From Dicaeum eximium (Eukaryota; Chordata; Aves; Passeriformes; Dicaeidae): a DNA stretch of 64,000 nucleotides. Of the stretch, positions 1-13,532 are shown one piece after another (positions within the stretch are counted from its first letter, which is position 1; the number at the start of each line of letters is the position of its first letter). A program made the translations under genes and the position numbers. A model generated the notes under the pieces. The model saw only the letters and a program-made list of their open reading frames with translations, was not told the DNA's origin and ran no database searches. The DNA is taken from positions 372,001 to 436,000 of the forward strand of contig VWZP01005528.1 in the NCBI GenBank assembly GCA_013396995.1. Reading direction: 5' to 3'.

Positions 1-2648
1 AACCATCTAAAAAAAGCCTATGAAAAATAAACTCAACAAAACAAGTCTGAATTTTCTGAAAGTTTGTCTGAGGTAAGAGGCTGATAAAGCTGTAACAATG
101 ACGAGTCAGAATGCTCATGCATGAACAACAACAACAAAAAAAGTCCAAAGCCCAATACTTCACATTCAGTTGTAAGTTGGCAAGTCAAATTGGGAAGAGC
201 ATGGAAGAGAATCCACACCAAAAGAAAGTGAGCTAACATTGCATTAGCCTTAATGTATCACCTCTTCAGTGCTTTATTTAATCAGCTCTAATAGCAAAAA
301 TAAAATATTTTCCAATAATAAAGGTTATGCTACATGGATGGGATAGTGGATTTATTGTGTATTTATTATGCTAAAGAATAACAAAACTCACACATAAAAG
401 CTATTCTCATTTATCACATGTATTTACTTGAAAATGGTCTGGATTAATTTTCAGACACATACTTTTCTTAAAACAAGAAAATCCCAACCATCAAATGATC
501 TAAAACCAAAAAAAAAAAATACACATACACACACAAATACACATACACAAAAACGTCTCTCCCAAGCACTCCCCTTCTCCACATGAATTCAGGGTCTATG
601 AGATGTCCAAGGCTGACAGCTCCAAGAGCCTGTTTCCCCCACACATAAAACAAGGACAACGTATATATGAATGACATGGGTCTCCTTTAGCTACCTGCAG
701 ACACAGTTTGATTACAAATCACCCAAAGCACAATCTTCCTTCTATCCCTCTATGATCATATGTCATCTGATGGTGATACAAGCTAGTGGGAGATGTGCTG
801 GTTTTCAGCTGGGTCAGCACTGCACCAGCAGTAACTCATTAGCATTAATTAAACAGCCATCACGTGGCTAAAGGCCACACTAGCTCCACCACAAACCCTC
901 CTGGATTAGTGCAACAAACACAGCTCACCCTACATGAAATGTCTATTTCTCATTTCCTAAATGTCCACGGGTTAAACATTCCACTTTGTCCAGAAGAGAA
1001 CTACTAAGGTTCTGGACTCTTAAAACATATTTTTAATAACAAAGCAGGCAGGATGCTATAGCAAACAATTTTGTTGCAGCACTGTGAGGTGCTACTCCAA
1101 CCGAGTGATATCCATCGAGGATTTGTCTCCTCTTGTCCCCCCTGCCCATCAGTAAAATAGGGTGGCAGAAACAATCCTAAGCCACTTATAGATTCCAATC
1201 TAAAAGTTTTCAGTACACATATTCTACTTTACAGTTCACTTACTACTCATACCACTATCTTCTGCATATTATTTTAGCAAAGAGCTCTTCCATGTCCCTT
1301 GAATATGAAAACAATCTGTCTCTGACAAGTTTCTTGCTTTAGTTTTCAAAGACAAATATAGAACAAAACAGATCAACTTCCTTATGCTGCCTGTCCTTTC
1401 TCAAACCTGCTTCAGCAAGAAGGTACATCAACAGAGGACAAGCTTAGAAGCATCATGAACTTCCATCAGCTCAAACTTCTTCCAAAAATTGAGTTTCCAC
1501 AGCATCGCCTGTTAAGATACTCAGGCAAAAAAGGAGAGCTGACAAAAATTCCTTCACATGTTTCCCAAGCCTGCGCTACTATTTTGGACTGACTCATACA
1601 GACTTGTTGCAATTTGGGATGTATTAAGTAAAAGCAGAAGACAGACAAGCAAATCACAAGCATGTATAATGTTTACCAGTTTAACAGGGTGGGAAGGAAG
1701 GGCCAAGGCAGAGACGGAATTGCTAAAGCTGCTCTAATTCTCCACTGCCATTTTTATTTCCACACACCAACTCAAACAGGAAGTTGCACATTGTTTCTGT
1801 AAATGGCTTTTCTTAGCCTCCCAGCTCTTGGCCACAACTGATATGAAATACTGCAGTTACATCTCTTGGTAACATCCAGATGGCCTCAGGAGTCCCAGCA
1901 GCACTTACCCCATACTGAGCCACAAACTTATCCACCCAAAACATTTTCTAACTAAGGCAGGGCCTACTGGCAGAGGGAGCCTGGCCCAAGAAGAAACTGT
2001 GCCATCATTCAGCCCCTCCACCAGGATCACATCTCAGGCTTGTACATGCACACACCCAAAATTGAGATCTTGACTCCATCCTGTGCAAGAGCACCTGAAC
2101 ACAAACACTGCAGCCTGATGGCAGGTTAAAAGACACTACAAGTCTTGAAGAGAAGTCTTGTGTATAGGCACAGAGACATAGGCACACTACTATGTCCCTG
2201 CTGCTGAATGTATCAACCTACTATTGCTACAGTCAATTCATTTGACTGATAATGTGCTCAGAAATTAGCCATTTCCACTGTGCAGTTATTAGCATATTGA
2301 TTAAATATGACTGCAAACACTTGGGGAGAAGCAGAGCATCAGCCACTGGAGAAGACAGAGAATGCAGTCAAAGAAGCAGCTGGAAGTCTGCAGTTTTCAA
2401 GGCCTTGTCTGCAGGATAATTGAGCCCACAACTCAGGGAATAGGGGGCAGAGAACAAAACACTGTCTGTCAGAAGAGAATGGCAGGAAAAAAGAAGACTG
2501 GCCACCTCCTCCTGTCACTTTAGACAGAAATATTGACCATTGAAGTGTTTACAGCTAAGTGAGGAGGGCAGAGGGGTGCCCTGGTGAGGATGCTCCAAAC
2601 ACCATGGTGGGTTATAAGCCTCTGAACAGCACCACAGAGTTTCAAGAG

Positions 2649-3309
2649 TGTCCTGGATTGCAAGGTGTGTATTCTATTTGCCACCTGCTATAGGTGGGGC
2701 AGTTATCTTCTGTTAATTGGGCAGTTTTCTTTATCTCTTCCACAACCAATCCTCCCTCCGGGGGAGATATCTTCTGTTTATGGGCCATTGAGCCTCACTG
2801 CATGACTGATAAAATTACACTGTGAGAAACTCCACCCAGGGGGAGGAGCCAAGCATTCCTACCTGGATAGAATCAGAGATTTTGGGACACCAGAGGAGTT
2901 TTTCCCACTGGATTCCCAGAGGAAGACCAGGCCCATCTACACCACCACCGGAGCTTCAGAGAAAAAACTCCACCCTTCTACAAGATCACTGCTTCAACAG
3001 AACCACACCTGTCACTCCAGGAGGACTGCAGCCATCACTTAATGGAACTGCTACCAGCACCCTGACGAACAGAGTGTCAGGTGGTATTCTGACTCTGTCA
3101 GTGTTGTTTTTTTTTTCTTTTGTATGTACTATTGCATTTGTATTTTTAATTTTCCTAGTAAAGAACTGTTATTCCTATTCCCATATCTTTGCCCGAGAGC
3201 CTCTTAATTTCCAAATTATAATAATAATTTGGAAAGAAGGTTTACATTTTCCATTTCAAGGGAGGCTCCTGCCATCCTTAGCAGACACCTGTCTTTTCAA
3301 ACCAAGATG
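2649..3309 (+). mobile_element. Solo LTR of an endogenous retrovirus, ERVL-like (5-bp target duplication)
   Basis: The element starts TGTCCTGG and ends ACCAAGATG, which looks like a decayed ...ACA end. It is flanked on both sides by the direct repeat AAGAG (2644-2648 and 3310-3314). A 5-bp target-site duplication is typical of ERVL-type (class III) elements. Body features include CCACAACCAATCCTCC, a GATAAAATTA stretch resembling a promoter TATA region near 2809, and a T-rich, AATAATAAT-containing 3' part. I recall this LTR type as common in songbird genomes but cannot name the family with certainty. No gag, pol or env sequence lies next to it, so it is a solo LTR left by recombination. The open frame at 2822-3310 lies wholly inside the LTR and is not a gene. 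Confidence 0.85.
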
Positions 3310-5393
3310 AAGAGGCAGCTCTTCCACACCACAGTAACAACCACCACAGACATGTGCACGACTGGACACTGAGCTGTGCAGTGCTGGACAACTAAACCCC
3401 CACTGAAGAGTCACTCAACACCTGCAAGAAACCTGAGTGCACAGGAAAGTGGTGGGGATTGATACATTACTACCTTAATCAGGGAAGGAGGTGCTGCTGA
3501 GCTCCCCAAGAGGTGAAGGGGTACATCACAACACAATTTAATGAGCTACTGAAAAAACAGCAGTGCAAGCTTCTGTGCCCTACCTCCCCCCACTGCTTTG
3601 GCAGAGTCTGGGGAGGTCAATGTCCTTCTTGGATTCAAACTGTGTATATCCATTCAGCAATGCAGAGTGTGTTGACTCCCAAAAGTATACAGCTAACATC
3701 AACAACAACTACACATTTGTTTTAAGAACTACCACAACTAAGGAATCTCAGCAAATAGGAAGGAGGGGAAGAGTACACAGGAAAATTATCCAAGATATGC
3801 AGACTGCTCACGATCTGTTTTCCCAGGATGTTTGCTTAAGTCACATAATTGTTTGCAGGACCTCTGCTTTCTAAAAATGCATTTGGAAAAATTAATCCCA
3901 CATTTTCTTAAATCAGTTTCTACTGATTAGTTGATGCTTTTCAATATTCTCAAAGTAAGTGACCTGTCATTATCCAATAATAACCAGTCAGCAGCATTCT
4001 CTGAAACATATTTTAGGCAAACATTTCACATGAAAACCAGTATTTTAGAAGTCTTCCAAATAATTTTTTAAAAATTTCACATATATTTAGTTTGAGTATT
4101 TCAGCCAGCTCTAGCAGAGAGCATCCCTGAAGAAATTTCTGCTTTGACTGAAGGACTACACATTAATGCAGCTCAAGGAAATACAGTCTTAAAGTTATTG
4201 AGCTGAAAATAAGATGCCAGTAACTTAAGAGTTGTGGTCCCCTCACTCTCCTTTTGCTCCCATATCTGGAGGTCTAGAAGTATGAAGCAAGCTAACTGGG
4301 AGTGAAGCTTGATATTCTTCCTGCCAGCCCAGGGGCACATTGCACTGCAGGAGGAATTTGCTGCTTAAAGCAGCAAAATCCCCAGTGATGGAACTTGAGT
4401 TTTTCTCAGTGAGGGCTTATGGAAACCATCCCCAACTTCCTGAGCTTTTTGTTATTTATTCATTATTTATTCATGTGCCACAGCCTGAGCTCAGAAAAGG
4501 GAAAAACTTGTTATTTTAACCAAAGCACCATGAATACCCACAGAAATTCTCTCCTCCAGTTTTACCAGTCAGATCCCAGACCACTATCAAACACAACCAC
4601 TACATCATGAGTGCTTTAGAACTGCAATAGATGCAGCACTTCTGAGACCAGCTGTCAGGGTACCATCAAATAAGGCACTAGCAGATATATCTACAGGTCA
4701 GAATACCATCCATAACACAAAACCAGATATGCTTAATTACACATCAGTTTAGAATGAGGCTAAACCAGGGATATATAAGTGGTGTGATGGCCATCCTCAG
4801 TGTGAAGAGTGGAACAAATAAAATAACGGATGATCTGGCTCCTATCAGCTTATAGGTGAAACCGTATTGGTGCTGGCTCTTAACATGAGATTTAGAATGC
4901 ATGAGGAAACCAAATGAAAATACAGTGACACAGGTAAGAGATTAGATAGCTGAGAAAGGCTAATTTATTTCAGGCCTTTTGACTGGACTTCTATCTTTAC
5001 CTTAATGACTCATAATTACATGAGCTTAGAACATGAGCTGAGATAGAGTACTGAAATAACATAATATTTCTACCATTCTTCCACTTTCAGAAGCCATAAT
5101 CTACCATGATGCACGTGCAGGTCAACTGCATCATTCCAAGCTAAATTTCTTTCGTGTTTTTAATCTAAGTTTAAACAAAAAGAAATTCCTGAACTATTTA
5201 GAGGAATACACAAATTGCTTGTGCACACCAGCAGGCATTAGCTTACCATACACTACCTATGAGCTATTAAAGAGCAAAAAATAAGTACCCTGCTCAAAAG
5301 CTTCAGTTAGCACCTTTTTCAGTCTAGCTTAGGTGACAAGCCTTATCCACAGCAGAACTCATCTCTTCTAGTCCTGTACTACATCTGGCCATT

Positions 5394-5427
5394 ACTCAAT
5401 ACTTGACTTTGCTCAATACTTGACTTA
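5394..5427. repeat. Short tandem duplication, 2 x 17 bp
   Basis: The unit CTCAATACTTGACTT occurs twice in immediate succession. This is a simple local duplication inside ABI1 intron 2, and no function is implied. Confidence 0.8.
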
Positions 5428-8220
5428 ACAACACACGTAAGAAAATCCTATAAATGGACAAAGAAGGATCAGCTCCCCAAAGACGATGTTTATCTCCTTT
5501 CCAGTCTGATAAAAGTTGATTTATGGTTTGACAGCTTATCTTGCAACCTTATAAAGCCTAGTTTTGAACACAGTTCAAAAATAATAACTTAAAATGAAAA
5601 AAAAAATCCTCTAAGACACTGGGTTTTACATGCAAGCAGAAATTCCTACATTCAAATCAAGCCTTTCAGTCATTATTCAATTCCCTTGTTTTTATATTTT
5701 CAAATGATGGCCCAACTGACTTTTCCTGAAGCAATTATGTTTTATTAGTTCGATCATGACTCCTCTCAACTCTAAGGTCCCCATCCTATTTGTTCTTACT
5801 TTATATTTAGAAGCCTAATAGCTTTTAATCATACCCTTTCTGCTCCTGGTCTTGCCACACAGAGGAATTTGACATAGCATGACCAGACCAGGTTGATTGT
5901 TATTTCTCTCTTGCAAGCAAGGACAGAGAAGCCAGTTAAAGAAATAGCAAGCTTCAGTCCTGGTGTGAGACCACGCTGAACTGCACCACTGGATCCAGTG
6001 CAAATAATCATCCTAGGACATATAAGGGGAAGAAGCAAATGCTTTTAGGCATGAACAGGTGAAGGTACATTAAACATTAGCTCTCATACAAGGATACATT
6101 GATTAAGAAGTCACAGCTACTCAGCAGATTCTCAAAGAGGAAGCAAACAAAATACAAAACCATCACAATCAATTTGTGATTCTGTGGTCTCATATCACTT
6201 ACATTTTTATGCCCATAAGATAGAATTAGGTACAATATTAGCCAAAATGACTAAGTAATATAACTATTTGTTGGAACAAGAATTTAATACTAAAGAGGAA
6301 AACGGTAACTTTGGTAATCTATATTTTGGAATTGAGAAAGAGGCACATACTTTCATGCCAATTACTTCTACATGCATAGTAAACATTCCAAACGGGAATG
6401 ACTGAAATAGCAAATGATGGCCTTGGCCAATTGTCACTCAAAATGTGCTCATTCAAAACACATTCTGAGTTTTGTCAAAAGATAAAAACTCCATACAGAG
6501 TACAGCTTTTAAACAAACAAAGGTATAGTTTTATTTCCGCTATGGCCACAATGCCCTCTGTGATGGCACTAGCAGCATGGTCAGGGAAGAATTAACAACA
6601 TTCTCCAGCAAAATAAGCTGTCCTGAATAAACAATGTTCACGGTAACCTATTTAGGTCTTTAGTCTATCTATCACTCAACACCATTTCATGTTTTTTTTT
6701 GTGGTACAGTAAAGGGAAACTTCCCTTTGTGGTCTCTGACTGCCCCAGTGCTCCAGAGATGATGCTAGGGAAGGGAAGGGATTCCCACTGGAGCTCCAGA
6801 GCCATGCAGCACACGTTTAGCAAGATTAACATAGTTGGACAGATTTTCACAATTCATACACACTTTTTCAAAGTTACAAAGAAACAACTGAAGTTGTCCC
6901 AGCTTTAGAAGAGCAGCTACCAAGTCATTCATACACCTCCCATGAACTAACAAGATGTTCTCTGGATACATGTGACCTGTAAGGGGGCTTTTACAAGACA
7001 TGCATAACATATATCGATGGGTCCTGAAAGGCTACTAATAAAGAGAATAAAGTCAAACCAGCAGCAGCATAAAAAAGTGGCAGCGTTATTATGGCTTATA
7101 AACACTCACGTGAATCATTACTTGGTTTTCCACCTGCAGATCCAAGTTAACTAGGCATTTTTAACTAGCCAGCAGAAAGCACTATGCAATTCCTATCTGA
7201 ACAGCACAAGAAGTCCAGCCACAAGCACCCAGCAGGATGTGTTCTTGTGCTTGAGTGGCAGCTTCAGTGCTGCTGACAATGAATGCTGTTACTCATCTTC
7301 TTCACAGCAAGCTTCTTGTACTTGTTTTTCCCCTCCGTTTCCCCAAAAAGAGCAAGCACACCACCACCCAGCTGCCACAAAAACCAACATTCCAAATAGC
7401 TGCACTGGATGGCACAGGTACAGCAACTGACTAAATGCTTTGGAGCTGGCTACCATTAGGCACCATGCTCTTATCATCTCATACACTGCATTTATGCAAT
7501 TAAAACATTGACAGAGATAAAACTTTAATTCGATGTAAACCAGGAACTATTCATATGTGAAGACTGCTGGTTTACTAAGACTTGGAAACAGAAGGAAAAT
7601 CAATTTCAGGCAGCAAGCTAATCAGATGCAATTGAAGAAAAAACACCCAAGAAGACTCCTTGGAAAGTCCAATATGTGACTTCATATCAGGTTAGTGACG
7701 CATTTTGTCTGTGTGGTATATCTTCCAGATATGAGAGGTTTTCATTAAAAAGACTGCACAAACACTGATGACTCCTTTGTTACACAAAATTGTCAAAAAG
7801 GCCTTTCAGAGTCATGTTCACAGTCCTGGATTTTTGGCTTTGATTTCAGAAAACAAGAGCCTGCATCAAGCCTCTTAATTTAGTATTTAATGAGGTATTT
7901 AGAGCTTACAGCAAAATAACCATTGAGCAGAAAGAAGGTTTTAATGGTCTAAAACACATTGAAAACTACACATTCAGACTGCCCTTCTAGCAGACAGTGA
8001 AATGGGAATAAGCATATGAAGAAATTCTTGACAGTCAATGGCTATTAAAGTAAGCAACTCTGCCCATTCCCCAAAAACATGTTCAAAACCCGGCATTCCA
8101 CAGGGCAAAAAAAAAAGTGTGAAATAAAAGTTTCTGGTTCAGTCTCTTCTTCATCAAAGCAACTGCTCTTCCCAATCAGAGCAAGGCTGACATTGTGGTT
8201 GCTCTCTCATAGGTGTACAT

Positions 8221-8252
8221 AACTATACTTAGTTACAACTATACTTAGTTAT
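8221..8252. repeat. Short tandem duplication, 2 x 16 bp
   Basis: The unit AACTATACTTAGTTA occurs twice back to back in ABI1 intron 2. It is a local replication-slippage type repeat. Confidence 0.8.
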
Positions 8253-9184
8253 GGGATGGTTGCTTTGGTTTGTTTGTTGGTAATGTGCTGGGGTTTTCTT
8301 TTTGACTGCATCAGCTTAACTGCACAGGGATTACAGACATCCTACATGTATTCATTGTGGACATGAAGGGAACTTTTCAGCTGAATGGCTGACAAGGCAA
8401 CTCTTACACATTATACTCTTTTCTGAGCAATTCATATATATCATGTAGAAGTTGATATGCACAAAGTTGACAACAATTTTCATAAGCAGACAAATAAACA
8501 GAGCAAGCACGGCACAACTTTTTGGAGCCTTGGCCTCTATCAGGGAGAGAACAGGAAGAACAGGATGTGAAGCAAAGGCCACAGAGATAACTGTCAGCAC
8601 TTTATTAGGAGAGACAACGTCACCCAAGGCAAGCTTAATCTAAACAAAAGGTGCAAGTTTCTTGCCATATTTAGAGTATTTGTGGCTGCTGACAGGCACA
8701 GGCAGTCCAAGAGAACCAGACAGAAGATATTATCTTTCTAAAGTATACAACATTAGATGATGCACTAATTCCTGCTGATCCTTTTGGTCTCTCCACACAC
8801 TTCTGGATGTGTGGAAAGAAAAGTTTGGATAGAGATGGAGTTTACAACATTTGTAGATATGTGATGGCAGCTTCTCCCCTGACTTTGTAATTATCTCCCC
8901 GCCATCACCAATTAGCTCCTATAACTTATTGTATGCCTTTCAAGGATACAAAGTCAGCTTTTAGGATACAGCCAGCTGCTACAGTTTAATACTGAAGAGT
9001 CACGGCAGAGATTCAGTGCTGCATCACACTCCAAAATAAAAAGGCTTTTCCCAGCTCCATGTACTCATCTGCCAAGCTTCAGCTTATGGCTAGCTGTTCA
9101 CCATCACACTGTCACTATCAGGTAAAAGACTAACTGCAGAGGCAGAAATATACTTAAGTACTACTGGGCTACCATAACATCACT

Positions 9185-9835
9185 GCTTTGCTTTTTCTTT
9201 ATCAGACCAAACCAACACAACTCCTTCAACCTCTCCTTGCAGGCTGCATGCTCCATGCCCCTGACCATCTCTGCATCCTTCTCTGCTGGACTGTCTCTGG
9301 TTTCCCTAAATCACTCTTGAACAAGGCAGAGGTGACAAAAAAACCCCAAGCCAGACCCAGCACTCCAGATGAAACTGCATCACTGCCTTTCATCTGTCAG
9401 TAACAATCTTCCCAAGGCAGCCCCACCACACTGCTTCACTTATTCAGACAGCCTTGTGGAACTGGCTCATGCTCAGCACAGCACCCATCAGCACACCAGC
9501 TCCTTTCCAACCCATTACTACTCACAGTCACCTCCCAGTGCATACAAATGCACTCAGGTCCTACCCTAGGCTGTAGGACCTTGCACCTTGCCCAGTTTAC
9601 CAAGGCTTTTGTTGGTTCAATAAGAGTCCTGTGTACTGAAGCTCTGCCATTCAGCATATGAATCATATTTCCTAACTCAGACCCAGATTTGTCGAGCATA
9701 TGCTTTATGTTCTGAATGGTCTCCAAAGAATGTTCTGAACACTGTGGGCTCCAGTACTGACCCTCCTTGTTAGCAACAGTCCAACATTTGCTAGTTCTGG
9801 CTAATCTTCTCTCCAATTAAGAGTCCTTCCATCTA
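9185..9835 (-). mobile_element. Old CR1 LINE fragment (reverse orientation, diverged)
   Basis: Read on the minus strand, the segment resembles the CR1 ORF2 tail. Typical blocks on the plus strand are CCAACACAACTCCTTCAACC, CAGGCTGCATGCTCCATGCC and TGTAGGACCTTGCACCTTGC. They correspond to the reverse complement of the CR1 3' coding region found throughout bird genomes. The copy is diverged and carries internal indels and stops, so it is dead. The 126-residue minus-strand frame at 9436-9816 is a by-product. The boundaries are approximate, and the left-hand 250 bp are more convincing than the right-hand part. Confidence 0.6.
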
Positions 9836-11244
9836 GCCCATATGTTCTTCAGGTCAGAGACAAAGGCCAGATGTCTAAGCACTTACTTCTTTTTAATGAG
9901 GCAACTTCCGCATAAAAGTACCTGGACAGCTGTACTTTGGAAGCACAGTCACCATTAAGAGGATCGGGAAAGGTCTTTTGCTCCCATCCATAAGTGTACT
10001 AAAGTACTTCACATAATTGCTTGTTTCTAGGCATGACCATCTACATTCATCAGCAGATTTCACATTTTTCTACCCTCTTTCTAATTCTTGGTTTTCAAAT
10101 ATGAATTAAACTGTGCTGTGATCATACACCACAATCCCTACTGCAGTATCACGTTAATCCAAAGTACACACCACTCTAAAAGCTCTTTCCCACAAAAACT
10201 CAATCATAAAGAGTCACCACTGTACCTGCACTGCCTTTTGCCTCTTCAAACACCAGAGACAGGCTGAGCATGTAACAGCTCTTGTGCTCCTCTTCCCTGT
10301 CAAACACCAACTTGCTACAACTTTGGAGCTTACCCCTTATAGCCCCAGAACATGTTCAGCAGGATTTCTCTGAAACCTAATCCACATAAGTCCTGACTGG
10401 TAGCTAACCCAATGGAAAGGCCTTAGTACTTGGGATTGTCTATGTGTGCTTCAACACACGCTGCAGCTGTAGGATTCAGAAAGCCTACAAGAAGACATCT
10501 GCGTATCTGCACTGTTACCCTGACTTTACCTACACAACCATGCCATAGCAACATAAGGCATTTGGCTTTCTCTTGTATACGGCACTTCAATTACACATGC
10601 AATTAATTAGACATGCATGGTAACAGGCAAGATTCTTCTGAACTAATTCAGGGGAGTTTTTAAATTTTTTTTTTAGTTCTAAAAGCTTACAACTTTAAAT
10701 GGTAACAAAAGATGTGTGTGTATCTTTTTTTGCTGAGAGTGATGTTTTCAGAACACTTCTTTTTTGCAATAGTCCCTATTTCACATTAGAGGAGAGATTC
10801 AGATGCAAAAGAAAATCTTCACACTGAATGTTTCGGGGGGGGCAGTGTTTCCTGGTGAAAATTATAATTTCTTTAAAAGGAGACTTGCTTTCTTCATGCT
10901 TGGATTTAAATATGGAGCTATTTAAAAACTGTTTATGTAGAGGGAAAAAAAAGGAATAGTTGCTACACACAGTGCTGCAGCTCTAACATAAGCATGAGCG
11001 CTGATCTGTTACATTTTTCAGTTTTGACACAGTAAACAAGGATGGCCCTGTCAACCTCTCTCCTCTGAGAAATCTGGCTGTCCCATCTTCATTCTCTTGA
11101 ACTTTATGGAAATGAAGCAGCAAAAAATGTATCTTAAAGTACATGTTTTACATCAACTTTTATTTCCAAGAAGAAGAGAGGAAGAGCTGAGTACAACTGA
11201 GAAACAGTGCTGAGTACAGAGGGATGATCACTTCCCTAGTCCTG

Positions 11245-12125
11245 CTGGCCACATTATTTCTTTGACACAGGCCAGGATGGCACTGGTGGTCTTGGCCACC
11301 TAGGCACATGCTCTGTCAGGTTCAGCTTCTGTTGACCAACACCGCCAGGTCCTTTTCTGTTGGGCATCTTTCCCAGATACTTCTCCAAGCCTGGAATGCA
11401 GCATGGGGTTGTTACAGTCCAACTGCAGCACCTGGCACTTTGTCTCGTTGAACCTCAGACCGTCGGCCTCTTCCATTCCATCCAGCCTATCCAGATCCCC
11501 TGCGGAGCCTTCCTGCCCTGCAGCAGATCAACACTTCCGCCCCACTTGCTGTGTCTGCAAACTGACTGAGGGTGCCCTCAATCCCCTCATCCAGATCATT
11601 GATAAAGCTATTAAACAGGACCAGCCCCAATACCAAGCCCTGTGGAACACCACTGGTGGCCAGTGACCAGCTGGATGTAGCTCCATTCACGAACACTCTC
11701 TGAGCCTGGCCATCTTGACAGTTTTCTACTGTACTAAGAGCACACCCACCCAAGCCATGAGCAGCCAGTTTCTCCAGGAGATGCTGTGGGCAATGGTGTC
11801 AAAGGCTTTACTAATGTCCAGGTAGACACATCCACAGTTTCTCTCTAATCCAAAGTGGGTCTCCTTGTCATGGAAGGGCATCAGGCTGGTCAAGCAGGAC
11901 TTGCCTTCACAAACCCATCCTGGCTGGGCCTGATTCCCTGGTTTCATGTGTCACATGTTAGTACTCAAGATGATGCATTCCATGACCTTCCCTGCACCAA
12001 GGTCAGGCTGACAGGCTTGTAGTTCCCTGGATCCTGCATTCTGCCCTTCTTGTAGGATGGTGTCTAGTACATTTGCTAGGTTAATGCCACCAGTGAAGTC
12101 TTGATGCTCATGTTGGTGCAAACTA
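11245..12125 (-). mobile_element. CR1 LINE fragment with reverse-transcriptase remnant (reverse orientation)
   Basis: The minus strand carries CR1 ORF2 reverse-transcriptase sequence broken by frameshifts. Frames at 11726-11947 and 11487-11753 include YLDISKAFDTIAHS, the palm-domain D-x-SKAFD motif, and later SGVPQGLVLGLVLFNSFIND, matching the family's GVPQGSVLGP...INDLD motif. Downstream on the same strand is the stretch meaning 'FNETKCQVLQ', also typical of CR1. The reading frame is interrupted several times and both ends are truncated, so this is a non-mobile relic inside ABI1 intron 2. It is the longest CR1 copy in the window. Boundaries are estimated to within about 50 bp. Confidence 0.85.
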
Positions 12126-13517
12126 TTCATTTACTATCTTCTTCCCCCCCAAATCTTGCCTAACAGAGTAAGTAGGATCCCTTATACCAAAAGGGGTTTC
12201 AAACTTCTCCAGAAGAGTGAGCAAGTCTCTGCTCCGCCATATCAGAGCAGCTTGGAAAGGTCAAGTCAGCTTGGCAATGCTCCAGGTCAATATGAAGGAT
12301 TTAAACCAAAGAGCTGAGCTCAATGTGTACAGCCCCCTGTACTGGATGTAGTAAATGATCACATGGCAGGTCACTCCAGACCCAGGCATTACAGCCTGAA
12401 AGACAACTGTGACTACAGAAAACAGAGATACAGCTGGGCAGGTTTTTGCTTGGGCTGCTATGAGAAAGCCATTCCTGGAGCTGTTCACTGCCTCCATCTC
12501 AGCAAAGTACTCCCTCACCACACTGCAATTACCCATGTGAAGCCTCTATGATGGTGCTCAACTAGAAAGCAAAGCCAAATAATTTTTTTCCCTATAAAAC
12601 CAAGCACAATTTCCATCAGTAAAATTAGGCTCTAGTAACAGCATACCACCAGTCGCATCACCTAACTTTTCATGAGTGCTTTTTCCAGGGAAGAGGATAC
12701 CAAGCTAGGAAAAATACACAGTGGCTACTAATGAGGCTTAGCTATCCAGGGATTTAGCTTAGTGTTGTTCTGGAGAACATACATAGTGAACTGAAAAACA
12801 GTATGGAAACAAACAGTCTGTGCTCAGAAGAGACACAGGATTTTCTTCCTTAGAAGAACTATCAAATTGTACTTTATTTCACAGATAGCTGCTCTTTTTT
12901 GCAAAATCTAGAATAAAGCAGTTGACCTGGCAATGCCTCAGTTCTGTGTTTCTAGGCAATACTTCTTTCATAAAAAAGAATGCCATTTTGAGAATTTGTT
13001 CATCGCCATTCTTTAGTAACATGAAAATATTCACAATTGATACAGGCACAGGGAAGGACACTCTGGAAATCCCAAAGCATTTAAAAACATTCTATCACAG
13101 TAATTGTACAGCTGATTTAAGAAAGGCAGTTGAAGCATTTGAGCAGAAACACTTCAAAGCAAATGCCTGAGCTGGTATGTGTGCATTATCTGTATCCATT
13201 TTAATTCTACAAAATTACTCTGCAGAGGTTCATTTATAAGCAAGGATTAGTTTCAGGCAAGACCAACCAGGACAGAAACTACAAGCAAGTGACCTTGCTA
13301 AACACTCCTCAAAAGCTTTACAAAGCACTGATTGTTCACAGCCTTTAGCAAACAGTTCATGTATCAGGTGACTCGATAGCTTTCAGCATAGCGCCTTCAA
13401 TCCAAGCAGCAAACAGTACAGTGGGTTAACACCTTTTATGTTAGTATCAAACATTTTGGTTTTTTCCATGGTTAGTCATTCTAGCGGGCCAATGAGAATT
13501 TAACAATAATGGCTTCG

Positions 13518-13532
13518 CACACACACACACAC
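13518..13532. repeat. (CA)n microsatellite
   Basis: About seven CA units occur in ABI1 intron 2. Confidence 0.85.

Noticed and set aside
2822..3310. 162-codon frame in the left part of the window
   Set aside because: It lies entirely inside the solo LTR, uses a GTG at its first codon and ends at the LTR boundary. It is repeat-derived, not a cellular gene.
9436..9816. 126-codon minus-strand frame
   Set aside because: It overlaps a diverged CR1 relic and does not show a cellular protein family signature.
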